Source: Streptomyces longisporoflavus (GTDB lineage: Bacteria > Actinomycetota > Actinomycetes > Streptomycetales > Streptomycetaceae). From it: DNA of 64,000 nt. Below are positions 17,451-27,262 of the stretch, piece after piece (the stretch's first letter is position 1; each line of letters begins with the position of its first letter). Location: contig NZ_BMTR01000004.1 of the NCBI RefSeq assembly GCF_014649775.1, positions 434,001 to 498,000 of the forward strand, written 5' to 3'. The translations under genes and the position numbers were made by a program. Under the pieces are notes generated by a model. That model had not been told where the DNA came from, did not search any database, and saw only the letters and a program-made list of their open reading frames with translations.

Positions 17451-18119
17451 TTACGGAATCGCGCTGCGGGCCGCGACAAGCCCCGACTCGTAGGCGAAGA
17501 CGACCAGTTGGGCCCGGTCGCGCGCGCCGAGCTTCGTCATCGCCCGGCTCACATGCGTCTTCGCCGTGAACGGGCTGATCACCATGTGCTCGGCGATCTC
17601 CTCGTTCGTCAGGCCTCGCGCGGCAAGGGCGGTGACCTCCCGCTCCCGGCGGGTGAGGCTCTCCAGGCCGGGCGCGGTGGCCCGGTCCGGGGGCCGCGAG
17701 ACGAACTCACCGATCAGTCGGCTGGTCACCGAGGGCGAGAGCAGGGAGTCCCCGCGCGCGACGATCTCGATGCCCTGCAACAGGTCGGCGGGCTCCGTGT
17801 CCTTGAGCAGAAACCCGCTCGCGCCGGCCCGCAGGGCGTCGAAGACGTACTCGTCGAGGCCGTAGTTGGTGAGGATCACGACGCGCACCCCGCGAAGACG
17901 CGGGTCGGCGGCGATCAGGCGTGTCGCCTCGATGCCGGTCATCACCGGCATCTGTACGTCTATGAGCACCACGTCCGGCACGCACTCCCGCACGAGAGCG
18001 ACCCCGTGCTCCCCGTCAGCGGCCTCCCCCACCACCTCGATACCGTCCTCGGCCTCGAGCAGCGCCCTGAACCCGGCCCGCATCAACGCCTGATCGTCGA
18101 CGAGCACCACCCGGATCAT
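17451..18119 (-). CDS. NarL/LuxR-family response regulator
   Basis: A 222-aa two-component response regulator. The receiver domain (1-120) has the acidic pair in VLVDDQ, phospho-acceptor Asp in VVLIDVQMP and the conserved Lys in FLLKDT. The LuxR-type helix-turn-helix is at about 150-212 ('LTRREREVTALAARGLTNEE'). Its start codon overlaps the stop of the sensor kinase gene by 4 bp (ATGA), so the two are translationally coupled. Targets are not known; the divergent AhpD-like/methyltransferase pair upstream of the kinase is a candidate. Confidence 0.95.
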   Translation of the reverse strand: MIRVVLVDDQALMRAGFRALLEAEDGIEVVGEAADGEHGVALVRECVPDVVLIDVQMPVMTGIEATRLIAADPRLRGVRVVILTNYGLDEYVFDALRAGASGFLLKDTEPADLLQGIEIVARGDSLLSPSVTSRLIGEFVSRPPDRATAPGLESLTRREREVTALAARGLTNEEIAEHMVISPFTAKTHVSRAMTKLGARDRAQLVVFAYESGLVAARSAIP

Positions 18120-19372
18120 GCGCCCTCCCTCGAATGCGCGACTTCAGCGGCCGACCCGGTCTCCGGGGGCGGCCCCTCCCGCCCGTCCGCCTCCCCGCCC
18201 GGAAAACCCGCGCCCGCCAACGCGCCCTTCATCAGCGGCAGTTCAGCACACACCAGAAATCCCCCCTCGACCCGCGGCCCCGCCCGCAGTGTTCCCCCCA
18301 GGGAAGCGACGCGTTCCCGCATTCCCGTGAGTCCCGTCCCCTCCACCGGCGGCCGTCCCGCGTCGGCGGCGCCGTCGTCCTCCACCCGCACCCCCAGCAC
18401 CCGCTCCCCGTAGTCGAGTCCGACCCTCACCTTGGCGGCGGCGCCCGCATGGCGCGCCGCGTTGGTGAGACCCTCCTGCACGATGCGGTACGCGGCCTGC
18501 TCCAGTTCGCCGGAGAGGGGCCGCTCCCGGCCCCGCACCGCGAGGTCCACCGCGAGCCCCGCCGCCCGCGCGCGCTCGACAAGGAGCGCCGGGCTTCCCG
18601 TCGGCTCGTCCGTGCGCAGCACCGTGAGCGTGGCGCGCAGTTCACGCATCGCCTCTCCGCTCGCCTCCTGGATGGCGAGCAGCGCGGGCGGTATCTCCTC
18701 GCCCCGTTTCCGGGCGAGGTGGACGGCGACGCCCGCCTGGAGTTTGACGATCGAGATGCTGTGCGTCAGCGAGTCGTGCAGTTCGCGTGCGATCCGCAGC
18801 CGCTCCTCGCCCGCCCTGCGCAGCGCGGCCTCCTCGCGGGTCCGCTCGGCCTCCAGGGCCCTCTGCTCGGTCTGGCGCAGATACGCCTGCCAGTTCTTGT
18901 CGGCGAGGCCCGTGACGAGGGCGCACAGGAACCAGCCGGCCAGCAGCAGTGTGCGCTGCACGACGTCGTCCGACCCCTCCCCCGCCAGGGCGAAGCCGAC
19001 GAGGAAGACCCCGGCGGCAGCGGCGGCAAGGCCCCGGTGGCCCGCCCGCGCGGCCGTGTGGGCCGCCGCCACGACCGGGATCGCCGCGACGCTGCTCGCT
19101 TCCCCGTACACCACCTCGCCGAGCAGGCACGCCGTGCTGACCGCGAGCACGGCACGGGGCGCCTTGCGGTGTGCGGCGAGAGCCAGCGAACCGACGCCTA
19201 TCAAGGCGTAGTCCACGAACCCCGCACCGCCGCCTCCCGGGCCCGCGGCGAGCGCGACGATCACACCCACCACGACGGCGAGCACCGCGTCCCCGACCCA
19301 CGCCTGCCGCATCCGGCCCCGCACACGGTCCCGCACCCGCACCTGATCCCGCACCTGATCGCGCACGTTCAC
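18116..19372 (-). CDS. Sensor histidine kinase (NarL-partner, HisKA_3 type)
   Basis: A membrane histidine kinase paired with the adjacent regulator. It has four to five N-terminal hydrophobic segments, a short coiled region (RQTEQRALEAERTREEAALR), the HisKA_3 phospho-acceptor motif RELHDSLTHSIS and a HATPase domain (EGLTNAARHAGAA, then GTGLTGMRERV). The frame is open up to 19615, but that would run into the divergent gene and encode low-complexity sequence. GTG 19372 (418 aa) is my choice and ATG 19312 is the alternative; neither has a strong ribosome site. The short periplasmic loops suggest sensing within or near the membrane. Confidence 0.88.
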   Translation of the reverse strand: MNVRDQVRDQVRVRDRVRGRMRQAWVGDAVLAVVVGVIVALAAGPGGGGAGFVDYALIGVGSLALAAHRKAPRAVLAVSTACLLGEVVYGEASSVAAIPVVAAAHTAARAGHRGLAAAAAGVFLVGFALAGEGSDDVVQRTLLLAGWFLCALVTGLADKNWQAYLRQTEQRALEAERTREEAALRRAGEERLRIARELHDSLTHSISIVKLQAGVAVHLARKRGEEIPPALLAIQEASGEAMRELRATLTVLRTDEPTGSPALLVERARAAGLAVDLAVRGRERPLSGELEQAAYRIVQEGLTNAARHAGAAAKVRVGLDYGERVLGVRVEDDGAADAGRPPVEGTGLTGMRERVASLGGTLRAGPRVEGGFLVCAELPLMKGALAGAGFPGGEADGREGPPPETGSAAEVAHSREGA

Positions 19373-19504
19373 CTGCCCCGCCGCTCTGCCCCGCCCTGTC
19401 CCCGCATCCCGCACCCCGCGTCCCGAACCGGCGCATCCCCCGCCGTGTTCAGAACCATAGAGGCCGCCACTGACAACCGCGTCACCCCGGCAGACCGCTT
19501 CCGC

Positions 19505-19524
19505 ACTACTCCCCGCGTAGTAGT
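19505..19524. promoter_or_regulatory. Inverted repeat between the kinase and the AhpD-like gene
   Basis: ACTACT and AGTAGT, 8 bp apart, form a perfect 6-bp inverted repeat in the 235-bp divergent gap. It is a candidate binding site for the LuxR-type regulator or another factor. No promoter hexamers stand out nearby. Confidence 0.3.
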
Positions 19525-19607
19525 CGCGGCCCCGCCCGGCCCCGGGGGCGTACCCCCGACTGCCTTCCGCCGGACGACGACCCGGGGCACCCGGCGCACC
19601 GACCATC

Positions 19608-20690
19608 GTGGCCATGGCAACCTACCGATACACCGATCCCGTGCTCCCGAAATCCGCGACCGGCAGGAGCGCCGAGGCCTATGCGCAGATGGCCGCAGAC
19701 TTCGGCATCGCGGAGCCGGCGCCGCTCGTCGCCCTCTCCCCGGCCCCCGAACTGTTCACCGCCACCTGGGCTTTGCTCCGTGAGTCGCTGCTCGCCGGCG
19801 GCGACGACGCCTTCGGCAGCGGCGGCACCACCCGCACCGAACGCGAGCTGGTCGCCCTGGGTGTCTCGCTCGCCAACCGCTGCCCGTTCTGCGTGACCGC
19901 GCACACGATGATGCTCCACGCCACCGGTGACCACCGCGTCGCCGAGCGGGTGCTGCGCGGCGAGCAGCCCGAGGATCCCGACCAGGCACGGCTACTCGCC
20001 TGGGCACGGGCCACCCGGCCCCAGCGGGCGCCGGAGCCCGCCACACCACCGTTCCCCCGCGCGCATGCCCCGGCCCACATCGGCACGGCGCTCTCCTTCC
20101 ACTTCATCAACCGCGTCGCGTCGTCGCTGATCACCGAGGACATGCTGCCGTGCAACGCGCAGCGCTTCCGGGCGGTGCGTTCGCTCGGCGGCCGGTCGCT
20201 CCAGAAGTCGGTCCGCCGCGGCTGCGCCCCCGGCGAATCGCTGTCCTTGATCGACGATCCGCAGCCCGGACCGTCCTGGGCCGCGGGCACGCCCGTCGGT
20301 TCCGCGTACGCCGCGCTCCGTTCCGCGGCGACGACGGGCGCGGGCCTGCTCGACGAGGACGACCGGGCCCTGGTCGAGGGGACGGTGGCGGCATGGGACG
20401 GCGAGCATCCGCCGCTGACGTGGGACGCCCTGCCCGACCGTGCCTCGCGTCCGGGGGCGCGGCTCGCGCTGCTCGCCGCGCTCGCTCCGTACCGCATCAC
20501 CGACGAGGACGTGGCGGCCTGGAAGAAGCCGCCGTTCAGCGACCACTGTCTGGTGCATCTGATCGCGTTCGGCGCGTTCACGGCGGTCGACCGCATAGAG
20601 AGCACCCTCGCCGCGCAGCACCAGCACCAGCACCAGCACCAGCACCAGCACCGCGCCCAGTACGCGCAACCCACCGAGGAGGCGTCATGA
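19608..20690 (+). CDS. AhpD/carboxymuconolactone-decarboxylase-fold protein with a QH-repeat tail
   Basis: A 360-aa protein. The AhpD-like core carries the redox motif CPFCVTAHT near residue 86, suggesting peroxidase or thiol-redox activity. It is longer than simple AhpD proteins, and the second half may be a degenerate copy of the fold. Residues about 337-348 are six Gln-His repeats encoded by six CAGCAC units, then a short tail. Start GTG 19608 or ATG 19614. The stop overlaps the methyltransferase start (ATGA). The His-rich tail could bind metal; that is inference. Confidence 0.8.
   Translation: MAMATYRYTDPVLPKSATGRSAEAYAQMAADFGIAEPAPLVALSPAPELFTATWALLRESLLAGGDDAFGSGGTTRTERELVALGVSLANRCPFCVTAHTMMLHATGDHRVAERVLRGEQPEDPDQARLLAWARATRPQRAPEPATPPFPRAHAPAHIGTALSFHFINRVASSLITEDMLPCNAQRFRAVRSLGGRSLQKSVRRGCAPGESLSLIDDPQPGPSWAAGTPVGSAYAALRSAATTGAGLLDEDDRALVEGTVAAWDGEHPPLTWDALPDRASRPGARLALLAALAPYRITDEDVAAWKKPPFSDHCLVHLIAFGAFTAVDRIESTLAAQHQHQHQHQHQHRAQYAQPTEEAS
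20616..20651 (+). repeat. (CAGCAC)6 hexanucleotide tandem repeat inside a coding region
   Basis: Six perfect CAGCAC units encode the Gln-His tail of the AhpD-like protein. The unit length is a multiple of three, so slippage would change the tail length without breaking the frame or the downstream translational coupling. Confidence 0.95.
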
Positions 20691-21603
20691 CCGCAGCGAC
20701 GAAACCGGCCCCGGATTCCTCTCAAGCGGCCGCGTGGAACGGCCCGGTGGGCACGCACTGGGCCACGCACCACGACCGCTACGACGCGATGCTCTCCGGC
20801 GTGAACGACGCCCTCTTCGAAGCCGCGGCCATCAGCGCGCGCGACCGTGTCCTGGACATCGGCTGCGGCGCCGGCGCCACCACGCGCATCGCGGCCCGCC
20901 TCGCCGCGCACGGCCACGCGGTGGGCGTCGACATCTCGGCGCCGCTCCTCGACCGCGCCCGTGCGAACACGGCGTCGGACGGCATCACGAACGCGGCGTA
21001 CGAGCGGGGTGACGCGCAGATCCACCCCTTCCCCGCAGCCGGGTACGACATCGCGATCAGCCGCGGCGGGGTCATGTTCTTCGCCGACCACGCCGCCGCG
21101 TTCACGAACATCGCCCGTGCGCTGCGTCCCGGCGGGCGGCTGGCGTTCGTCTGTCCGCAGCCCGCCGACCGGGAGAGCGAGGAGTCCCGGACGCTCGGCC
21201 TTTTCGCCGAGCTCCTCGCGAAGCTTCTCGCGCAGGACGACGGCTTGGACGGGAACCCAGCGAACGTGTCACCCGAGACCGCGTCACCCCAGACCGCGTC
21301 ACCCGAGGCCACATCCGAGGCCGCCGCGGCACGCACAGCGATGGCCTCCCTCTCGGACCCGGCCCGTATACACAAGGTGCTCGGCGCCTTCGAGGACGTG
21401 CGGGTGAGTCCCGTACCGGTCGAGACGGTGTGGGGCGAAACCCCCGCGGACGCCGTCGACTTCCTCCTCTCCCGCACCCCGGACCGGACGCTCGACGAGC
21501 GGAAGCGGGCCACTCTGGAGGAGGTGTTCCGGCCGTACGCGACCGAGCGCGGGGTGCGGATGCGGGCGGGGGTGTGGCTGGTGACAGCGGTGCGCCCGGC
21601 GGC

Positions 21604-21607
<4 letters not shown>
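20687..21607 (+). CDS. SAM-dependent class I methyltransferase
   Basis: A 306-aa methyltransferase. The SAM-binding motif VLDIGCGAGATT (about residues 52-63), the acidic residue of motif II (GVDIS) and 'GGRLAFVCP' of the later strands are clear. Residues about 190-215 form a Ser/Pro/Glu/Thr-Ala linker built from a 15-bp DNA repeat (copies near 21269-21310). Start ATG 20687 overlaps the previous stop and has GAGGAGG upstream. The substrate is unknown. Coupling to the AhpD-like gene suggests a shared pathway. The 3' end overlaps the convergent permease gene by 4 bp. Confidence 0.9.
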
Positions 21608-23157
<1,550 letters not shown>

Positions 23158-23414
23158 GCCCTGGCTCCTTTACACGGGTCAACGCGCGTCAACTCAGCTC
23201 AGGTACTGGTGTTGCCGGTGGTGCCGGAGAGTGTGTGAGAGTGCGTGAGAGGTATCAGAACTGGCTCGTTCGCCGGTTTTTTCCGGACGGCGGCGCCGAC
23301 AATCCTGCTCCCGATCGGCCTTATCGCGCCAGAGGCGTACCCCAACTACCTTTGCCGCCGTGATCAATCGCGGGGCGTCGCCGTACACGGGCGTCGCGGG
23401 CAATCGGCCCGCAC

Positions 23415-23471
23415 ACCCGCATCCGCACCCGCATCCGCATCCGCACCCGCACGGGATCCGCACGGGATCCG
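23415..23471. repeat. Short tandem repeats in a 437-bp gene-free stretch
   Basis: Alternating CCGCAC and CCGCAT hexamers (about 23415-23450) run into two copies of CCGCACGGGATC. The gap 23158-23594 separates the NCS1 permease from the NfeD-like gene. Apart from these repeats and the palindrome at 23506 I see no gene in it. Confidence 0.7.
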
Positions 23472-23505
23472 GCCACGCATAGACCGGCATCGAAAAACCG
23501 TGATG

Positions 23506-23524
23506 ATTGCCGGTTCACGGCAAT
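23506..23524. promoter_or_regulatory. Palindrome upstream of the NfeD/flotillin pair
   Basis: ATTGCCG-GTTCA-CGGCAAT is a perfect 7-bp inverted repeat 70 bp before the NfeD-like start. Candidate operator or mRNA leader hairpin. Confidence 0.35.
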
Positions 23525-23594
23525 GCGGACCAACTCGCCCGCATGCGACGATCCCCACCTCACCGAGACATCCGGCAAGTGGGGAGGTGCTCCG

Positions 23595-24110
23595 GTGAAC
23601 GTCTTTCTGGGGCTTGGCATCGCGGGCATCGCACTGCTGGTTCTCTCCCTCGTCTTCGACGGGGTTCTGGAAGGGCTCTTCGACGGCGCGGGAGTCCTCG
23701 ACGGGTTCTTCGACGGGCTGCTGTCCCTGCCCGTCATTGCCGGGTTCGTGTCCATGCTCGGCTTCGGCGGTGCGATCGTGCTCGGCACGACCGGGCTCGG
23801 CGTCACCGCCGCCACCGCCATGGGGGCCGCCGTCGGTGCGGGGGCGGCCTGGCTGACCTGGAAGTTCAGCCGCGCCCTGATGCGGGATCAGACCGCGGCC
23901 ACTCCGCGGGGCGATGACCTCGTGGGCACCGCGGGGGCCGTGGTCACCGCGATCCCGGCCGACGGCTACGGCGAGGTGCTGCTGCAACTGGCCGGGCAGC
24001 CGGTGAAGTTCGCCGCCAAGAGCGCCGTGGCGGTCACCCGCGGGACCGAGATCTGGGTGGAGGCGGCACTGTCGCCGACCTCGGTCGCGGTCCGCCCCGT
24101 GCAGCGCTGA
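23595..24110 (+). CDS. NfeD-like membrane protein
   Basis: A 171-aa protein with two or three hydrophobic segments in the first 100 residues and a small beta-barrel-like C-terminus ('GTAGAVVTAIPADGYGEVLL', then 'AVTRGTEIWVEAA'), the pattern of short NfeD proteins. The first part has repeated FDG motifs (VFDGVLEGLFDGAGVLDGFF). GTG 23595 has GGAGG 8 nt upstream and is preferred over upstream starts. It precedes a flotillin gene by 130 bp; NfeD proteins commonly partner with SPFH proteins in membrane microdomains. Confidence 0.75.
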   Translation: MNVFLGLGIAGIALLVLSLVFDGVLEGLFDGAGVLDGFFDGLLSLPVIAGFVSMLGFGGAIVLGTTGLGVTAATAMGAAVGAGAAWLTWKFSRALMRDQTAATPRGDDLVGTAGAVVTAIPADGYGEVLLQLAGQPVKFAAKSAVAVTRGTEIWVEAALSPTSVAVRPVQR

Positions 24111-24163
24111 CCACCGCACCATCCACGTTCACACCACCCGCGTCCGCACCATCCGCGTCCGCG

Positions 24164-24193
24164 CCGGACGCCTGCGTACCGGACGCCTGCGTA
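24164..24193. repeat. Two-copy 15-bp tandem repeat
   Basis: CCGGACGCCTGCGTA occurs twice without a gap, in the 130-bp spacer before the flotillin gene. Shorter CCGCGTCCGCACCA-like repeats precede it at about 24137-24160. Confidence 0.85.
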
Positions 24194-24240
24194 CCGACAA
24201 CACCGATCTGCCGCCCCCGGGAGGCAGGGGGGAATTCACC

Positions 24241-25677
24241 ATGAGTCCAGTCCTGACCGCCGTCATCGGAGTCGTCGTACTCCTCGTGCTGCTCGCGCTC
24301 GTCGTCGTGACCCGCTACAAGGTCGCCGGACCGAGCGAGGCCTTCATCGTGACCGGGCGGCGCGGCAAGAAATCCACCGACCCCGACACCGGCCGCGTCT
24401 TCACCGACAACAGCGGCCAGAAGGTCGTCGTGGGCGGCGGAGTCTTCGTCGTGCCGTTCGTGCAGCAGAAGTTCACGCTCGACCTCTCCTCGCGGCACAT
24501 TCCCGTCGCGGTGCGCGGCGCGGTCACGCTGCGCGGCGTGAAGGCCAATCTGGAGGGTGTCGCGATCGTCAAGGTCGGCGGCACCGAGGACTCCATACGC
24601 GCCGCCGCCCAGCGGTTCCTCGCCCAGCAGGGCGGGATCGTCGGCTTCACCCAGGAAGTACTCTCCGGCGCGCTGCGCTCCATCGTGGGCCGGATGTCGG
24701 TGGAGGACATCATCCGCGACCGTGCCGCCTTCGCCGGGCAGGTCGCCGAGGAGGCCGAGGCGAGCCTGTCCGGGCAGGGCCTGGTGCTCGACGCCTTCCA
24801 GATCCAGGACATCACCACCGAGGGCTCCTACCTGGAGGACCTCGGCCGCCCCGAGGCGGCCCGCGCCCGGCAGGAGGCGGACATCGCCGAGGCCGTCGCA
24901 CGCCGGACCGCCGAGCAGGCCAGGCTGAAGGCCGAGGAGGAGATCGCCGTCGCCGAGCGGACGTTCTACCTCAAGCAGGCCGAGATCAGGGCCGAGACCG
25001 ATGAGGCGTCCGCCCGCGCCGGGGCCGCCGGGCCGCTCGCCGAGGCCGCCCGTCAGCAGGAAGTCCTCACCGAGCAGGAGAAGGTGGCCCAGCGGCAGGC
25101 AGCGCTGACCGACCGCGAACTGGACACCAAGATCCGCAAGCCCGCCGACGCGGCCCGCTACCAGGCCGAGCAGGAGGCCGAGGCCCGCCGCGTCTCCCTG
25201 GTCAAGCAGGCCGAGGCCGACGCCGACCGGGCCCGCCTGACCGGTGAGGGCGAGAAGGCCCGGCGCGCCGCGCTCGCCGACGCCGTACGTCTGGAGGGTG
25301 AGGCCGATGCCGCCTCGATCGGCGCAAGGGGCGCCGCGGAGGCGGAGGCGATGCGCAAGAAGGCCGACGCGTTCGCGCAGTACGGCGACGCGGCGGTGCT
25401 GCAGATGCTCGTCGAGGTCCTGCCCGCCGTGGTGGCCAAGGCGTCCGAGCCGCTCAGCGCGGTCGACAAGATGACCGTGATCTCCACGGACGGGGCGAGC
25501 ACGCTCTCCCGTACGGTCGCCGACAATGTCGCCCAGGGTGTCGAACTCCTCAGCTCCACCACGGGAGTCGACCTCGCCGGGCTCCTGAAGGGCATCACCG
25601 GCGGCATGTCGTCCCCGGAACCGGCATCCGTCCCGGCGCCCGCCGGGCACAACGGCAGGATCGACGTCACCGACTGA
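24241..25677 (+). CDS. Flotillin-like SPFH protein (FloT/YuaG type)
   Basis: A 478-aa scaffold protein of membrane microdomains. One N-terminal membrane segment (residues 5-24) is followed by the SPFH domain (about 30-200, with 'AFIVTGRRGKKS' and 'LGRPEAARARQEADIAEA' at its end) and a long Ala/Glu-rich coiled coil (about 195-370). The C-terminal region 'VDKMTVISTDGASTLSRTV' is typical of flotillins. Start ATG 24241 has a GGAGGCAGGGG run upstream. It is co-directional with the NfeD-like gene. It should form oligomers that organise membrane proteins. Confidence 0.93.
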   Translation: MSPVLTAVIGVVVLLVLLALVVVTRYKVAGPSEAFIVTGRRGKKSTDPDTGRVFTDNSGQKVVVGGGVFVVPFVQQKFTLDLSSRHIPVAVRGAVTLRGVKANLEGVAIVKVGGTEDSIRAAAQRFLAQQGGIVGFTQEVLSGALRSIVGRMSVEDIIRDRAAFAGQVAEEAEASLSGQGLVLDAFQIQDITTEGSYLEDLGRPEAARARQEADIAEAVARRTAEQARLKAEEEIAVAERTFYLKQAEIRAETDEASARAGAAGPLAEAARQQEVLTEQEKVAQRQAALTDRELDTKIRKPADAARYQAEQEAEARRVSLVKQAEADADRARLTGEGEKARRAALADAVRLEGEADAASIGARGAAEAEAMRKKADAFAQYGDAAVLQMLVEVLPAVVAKASEPLSAVDKMTVISTDGASTLSRTVADNVAQGVELLSSTTGVDLAGLLKGITGGMSSPEPASVPAPAGHNGRIDVTD

Positions 25678-25687
25678 TCCGCGGCCA

Positions 25688-25723
25688 GCGCGGCCCGGGC
25701 GACGACGACCGCCCGGGCCGCGC
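25688..25723. terminator. Bidirectional hairpin terminator
   Basis: A perfect 14-bp GC stem (arms 25688-25701 and 25710-25723, loop ACGACGAC) lies exactly between the convergent flotillin and PucR genes. There is no T tract, as is common in Streptomyces. Confidence 0.8.
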
Positions 25724-25727
25724 CCCC

Positions 25728-26783
25728 TCACAGTGAGGTGCCCGGCCAGCCGAGCAGTCGTGCGCCGATGACCGCCGTCTGCAGCGTGTAGCGGTCGAGC
25801 GGGTCGGCCGGGTCGGACCCGGTGAGGGTGCGGATGCGTTCCAGGCGGTACGTCAGGGCCCGTACGCTCAGCGACAGGTGCCGGGCCGCCTTGGCCGCCA
25901 CGCACCCCGTGTCGAAGTAGGCGAACAGGGTCTCGACGAGGGGTTCGGCTCCGCCCCGCGCCTCTTCCAGCGGGCCGAGCGTGTTGAGCACCAGTTCCAC
26001 CAGGGCCTGCCGGTCGCGGGTGAGGACGGGGAAGACCAGCAGGTCGGCGGCGTGCAGCACGGGTTCGTCGAAGCCCATGCGCGTCGCGAGCTCCAGGGTG
26101 CTGACGGCCTCTTCGTAGCTCTGCGCGATGCCTGCCGCCCCGGGTTGGGGCCGGCCGACGGCGATGCGGCCGCCGTCGGTGGCGGCGTGCGCCCGCTTGG
26201 CGAAGTAGGCGAGGACATCGGTCTGGTCGGCGGGGGCGATGCACACCAGGCGGCCGCCCTTGGTGGTGAGCAGGATGTGCCGGTCGCCGAAGCGGGCGAT
26301 CAGTTCGCTCTCCACGTCCCGCGACACGGGGTCCGTCTCGTCGTAGGCCGAGGGCCCTTCGGCGACGGCCACCGCGTGCGCGTGGGACAGGCGCAGACCG
26401 TACCGTTCAACCCGGGCCGCGAGGCGGCCCAGGTCTCCTCGTCCGTACAGCAGGTCGTCGATCAGCTCGCGACGGGCGGCCTCCTCCTGGCGTACGACCT
26501 GCCGCTGTGCGCGTTCGTAGCCTTCGGCGAAGGCGTCGATGGCTTGCTCGGCGGTGGCGAGCAGGTGGTCCGGGTCGCCGGTCGCCGGGCGGTGCACTCG
26601 GGTGGCGTTGAGGTGTTCGCGTATGAGGACGCGCCACGCGTAGCCGGCGTTGGCGGCCTGCGCGCCGAGCGCCCGGCGCGAGGTGAGTTCCTCCCGGGTC
26701 AGGCGGCGGCCGGTGGCGGCGGCCCGGGTGAGAATGTCGGCGTAGCCGTCGAGGAGCTGCTCGGGGATCTCCTGGGTGGTCAT
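25728..26783 (-). CDS. PucR-family transcriptional regulator
   Basis: A 351-aa regulator with an N-terminal helical domain, a CdaR-type GGDEF-like middle domain (about 160-270) and the C-terminal PucR helix-turn-helix ('DTGCVAAKAARHLSLSVRALTYRL'). ATG 26783 has AGGGAGA upstream. PucR family members often control purine, allantoin or amino acid catabolism. The NCS1 permease and pyrimidine operon are both within 8 kb, though not adjacent, so a regulatory link is inference. Confidence 0.88.
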   Translation of the reverse strand: MTTQEIPEQLLDGYADILTRAAATGRRLTREELTSRRALGAQAANAGYAWRVLIREHLNATRVHRPATGDPDHLLATAEQAIDAFAEGYERAQRQVVRQEEAARRELIDDLLYGRGDLGRLAARVERYGLRLSHAHAVAVAEGPSAYDETDPVSRDVESELIARFGDRHILLTTKGGRLVCIAPADQTDVLAYFAKRAHAATDGGRIAVGRPQPGAAGIAQSYEEAVSTLELATRMGFDEPVLHAADLLVFPVLTRDRQALVELVLNTLGPLEEARGGAEPLVETLFAYFDTGCVAAKAARHLSLSVRALTYRLERIRTLTGSDPADPLDRYTLQTAVIGARLLGWPGTSL

Positions 26784-26921
26784 CTGCTCTCCCTGGTGGG
26801 GTCGACGGCCGGCAGACACGGCAGTGTGATGCGGGCGCGCGGCACTCGACCCGTCGGACATGCGGGCGGGCGTGACGGCAACCGGGCGCGTTCCACCGGG
26901 GTCCGAGGACTCCGGGTGGGT

Positions 26922-27077
26922 TCAGAGGCGCGGGCTGCTCGCTGTGCTGCCGTCGGTATCGGGCACGCTGTCGCGGGCGGAGTTGTCGATGCGTACGACC
27001 CTGGCGGCGCGCGCTTCGGCGCGGGCCCGCAAGGCACCGGCCACGGGGAGCCGGGCGGCGCGATCGCTGCGACCCAT
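26922..27077 (-). CDS. Possible small protein upstream of pucR (weak)
   Basis: A 51-aa frame starting with ATG 27077 behind GGCAGGAG (very short spacing). The product is basic at the N-terminus and matches no family I know. It lies in a 479-bp gap between two minus-strand genes (26784-27262). It may equally be leader sequence of the pucR transcript. Confidence 0.2.
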   Translation of the reverse strand: MGRSDRAARLPVAGALRARAEARAARVVRIDNSARDSVPDTDGSTASSPRL

Positions 27078-27127
27078 CTCCTGCCCCCGCCCGTCCGACC
27101 ATCGGCGATCATCGTCGCCCGCTTGAG

Positions 27128-27151
27128 TGTTGAGCAACTGCTCGCTCAACA
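27128..27151. promoter_or_regulatory. Palindrome in the 26.8-27.3 kb intergenic region
   Basis: TGTTGAGC and GCTCAACA, 8 bp apart, form a perfect 8-bp inverted repeat, next to an AT-richer tract (27165-27240). This is the likely control region for the minus-strand transcript that includes pucR. Candidate operator; the binding factor is unknown. Confidence 0.4.
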
Positions 27152-27262
27152 GAGCACCTTGGCTCGTTATCGTAACTTTACCGTACGACAAAGATCGCAT
27201 ACGAGCACTCAAGTGGCATAAGCGGCTTAATTATTGAGGGAGCCGGTCAGTGTGCGGCAGCG

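Noticed and set aside
23415..23471. CRISPR or phase-variation array upstream of NfeD
   Set aside because: Units are 6-12 bp without spacers and lie outside any reading frame.
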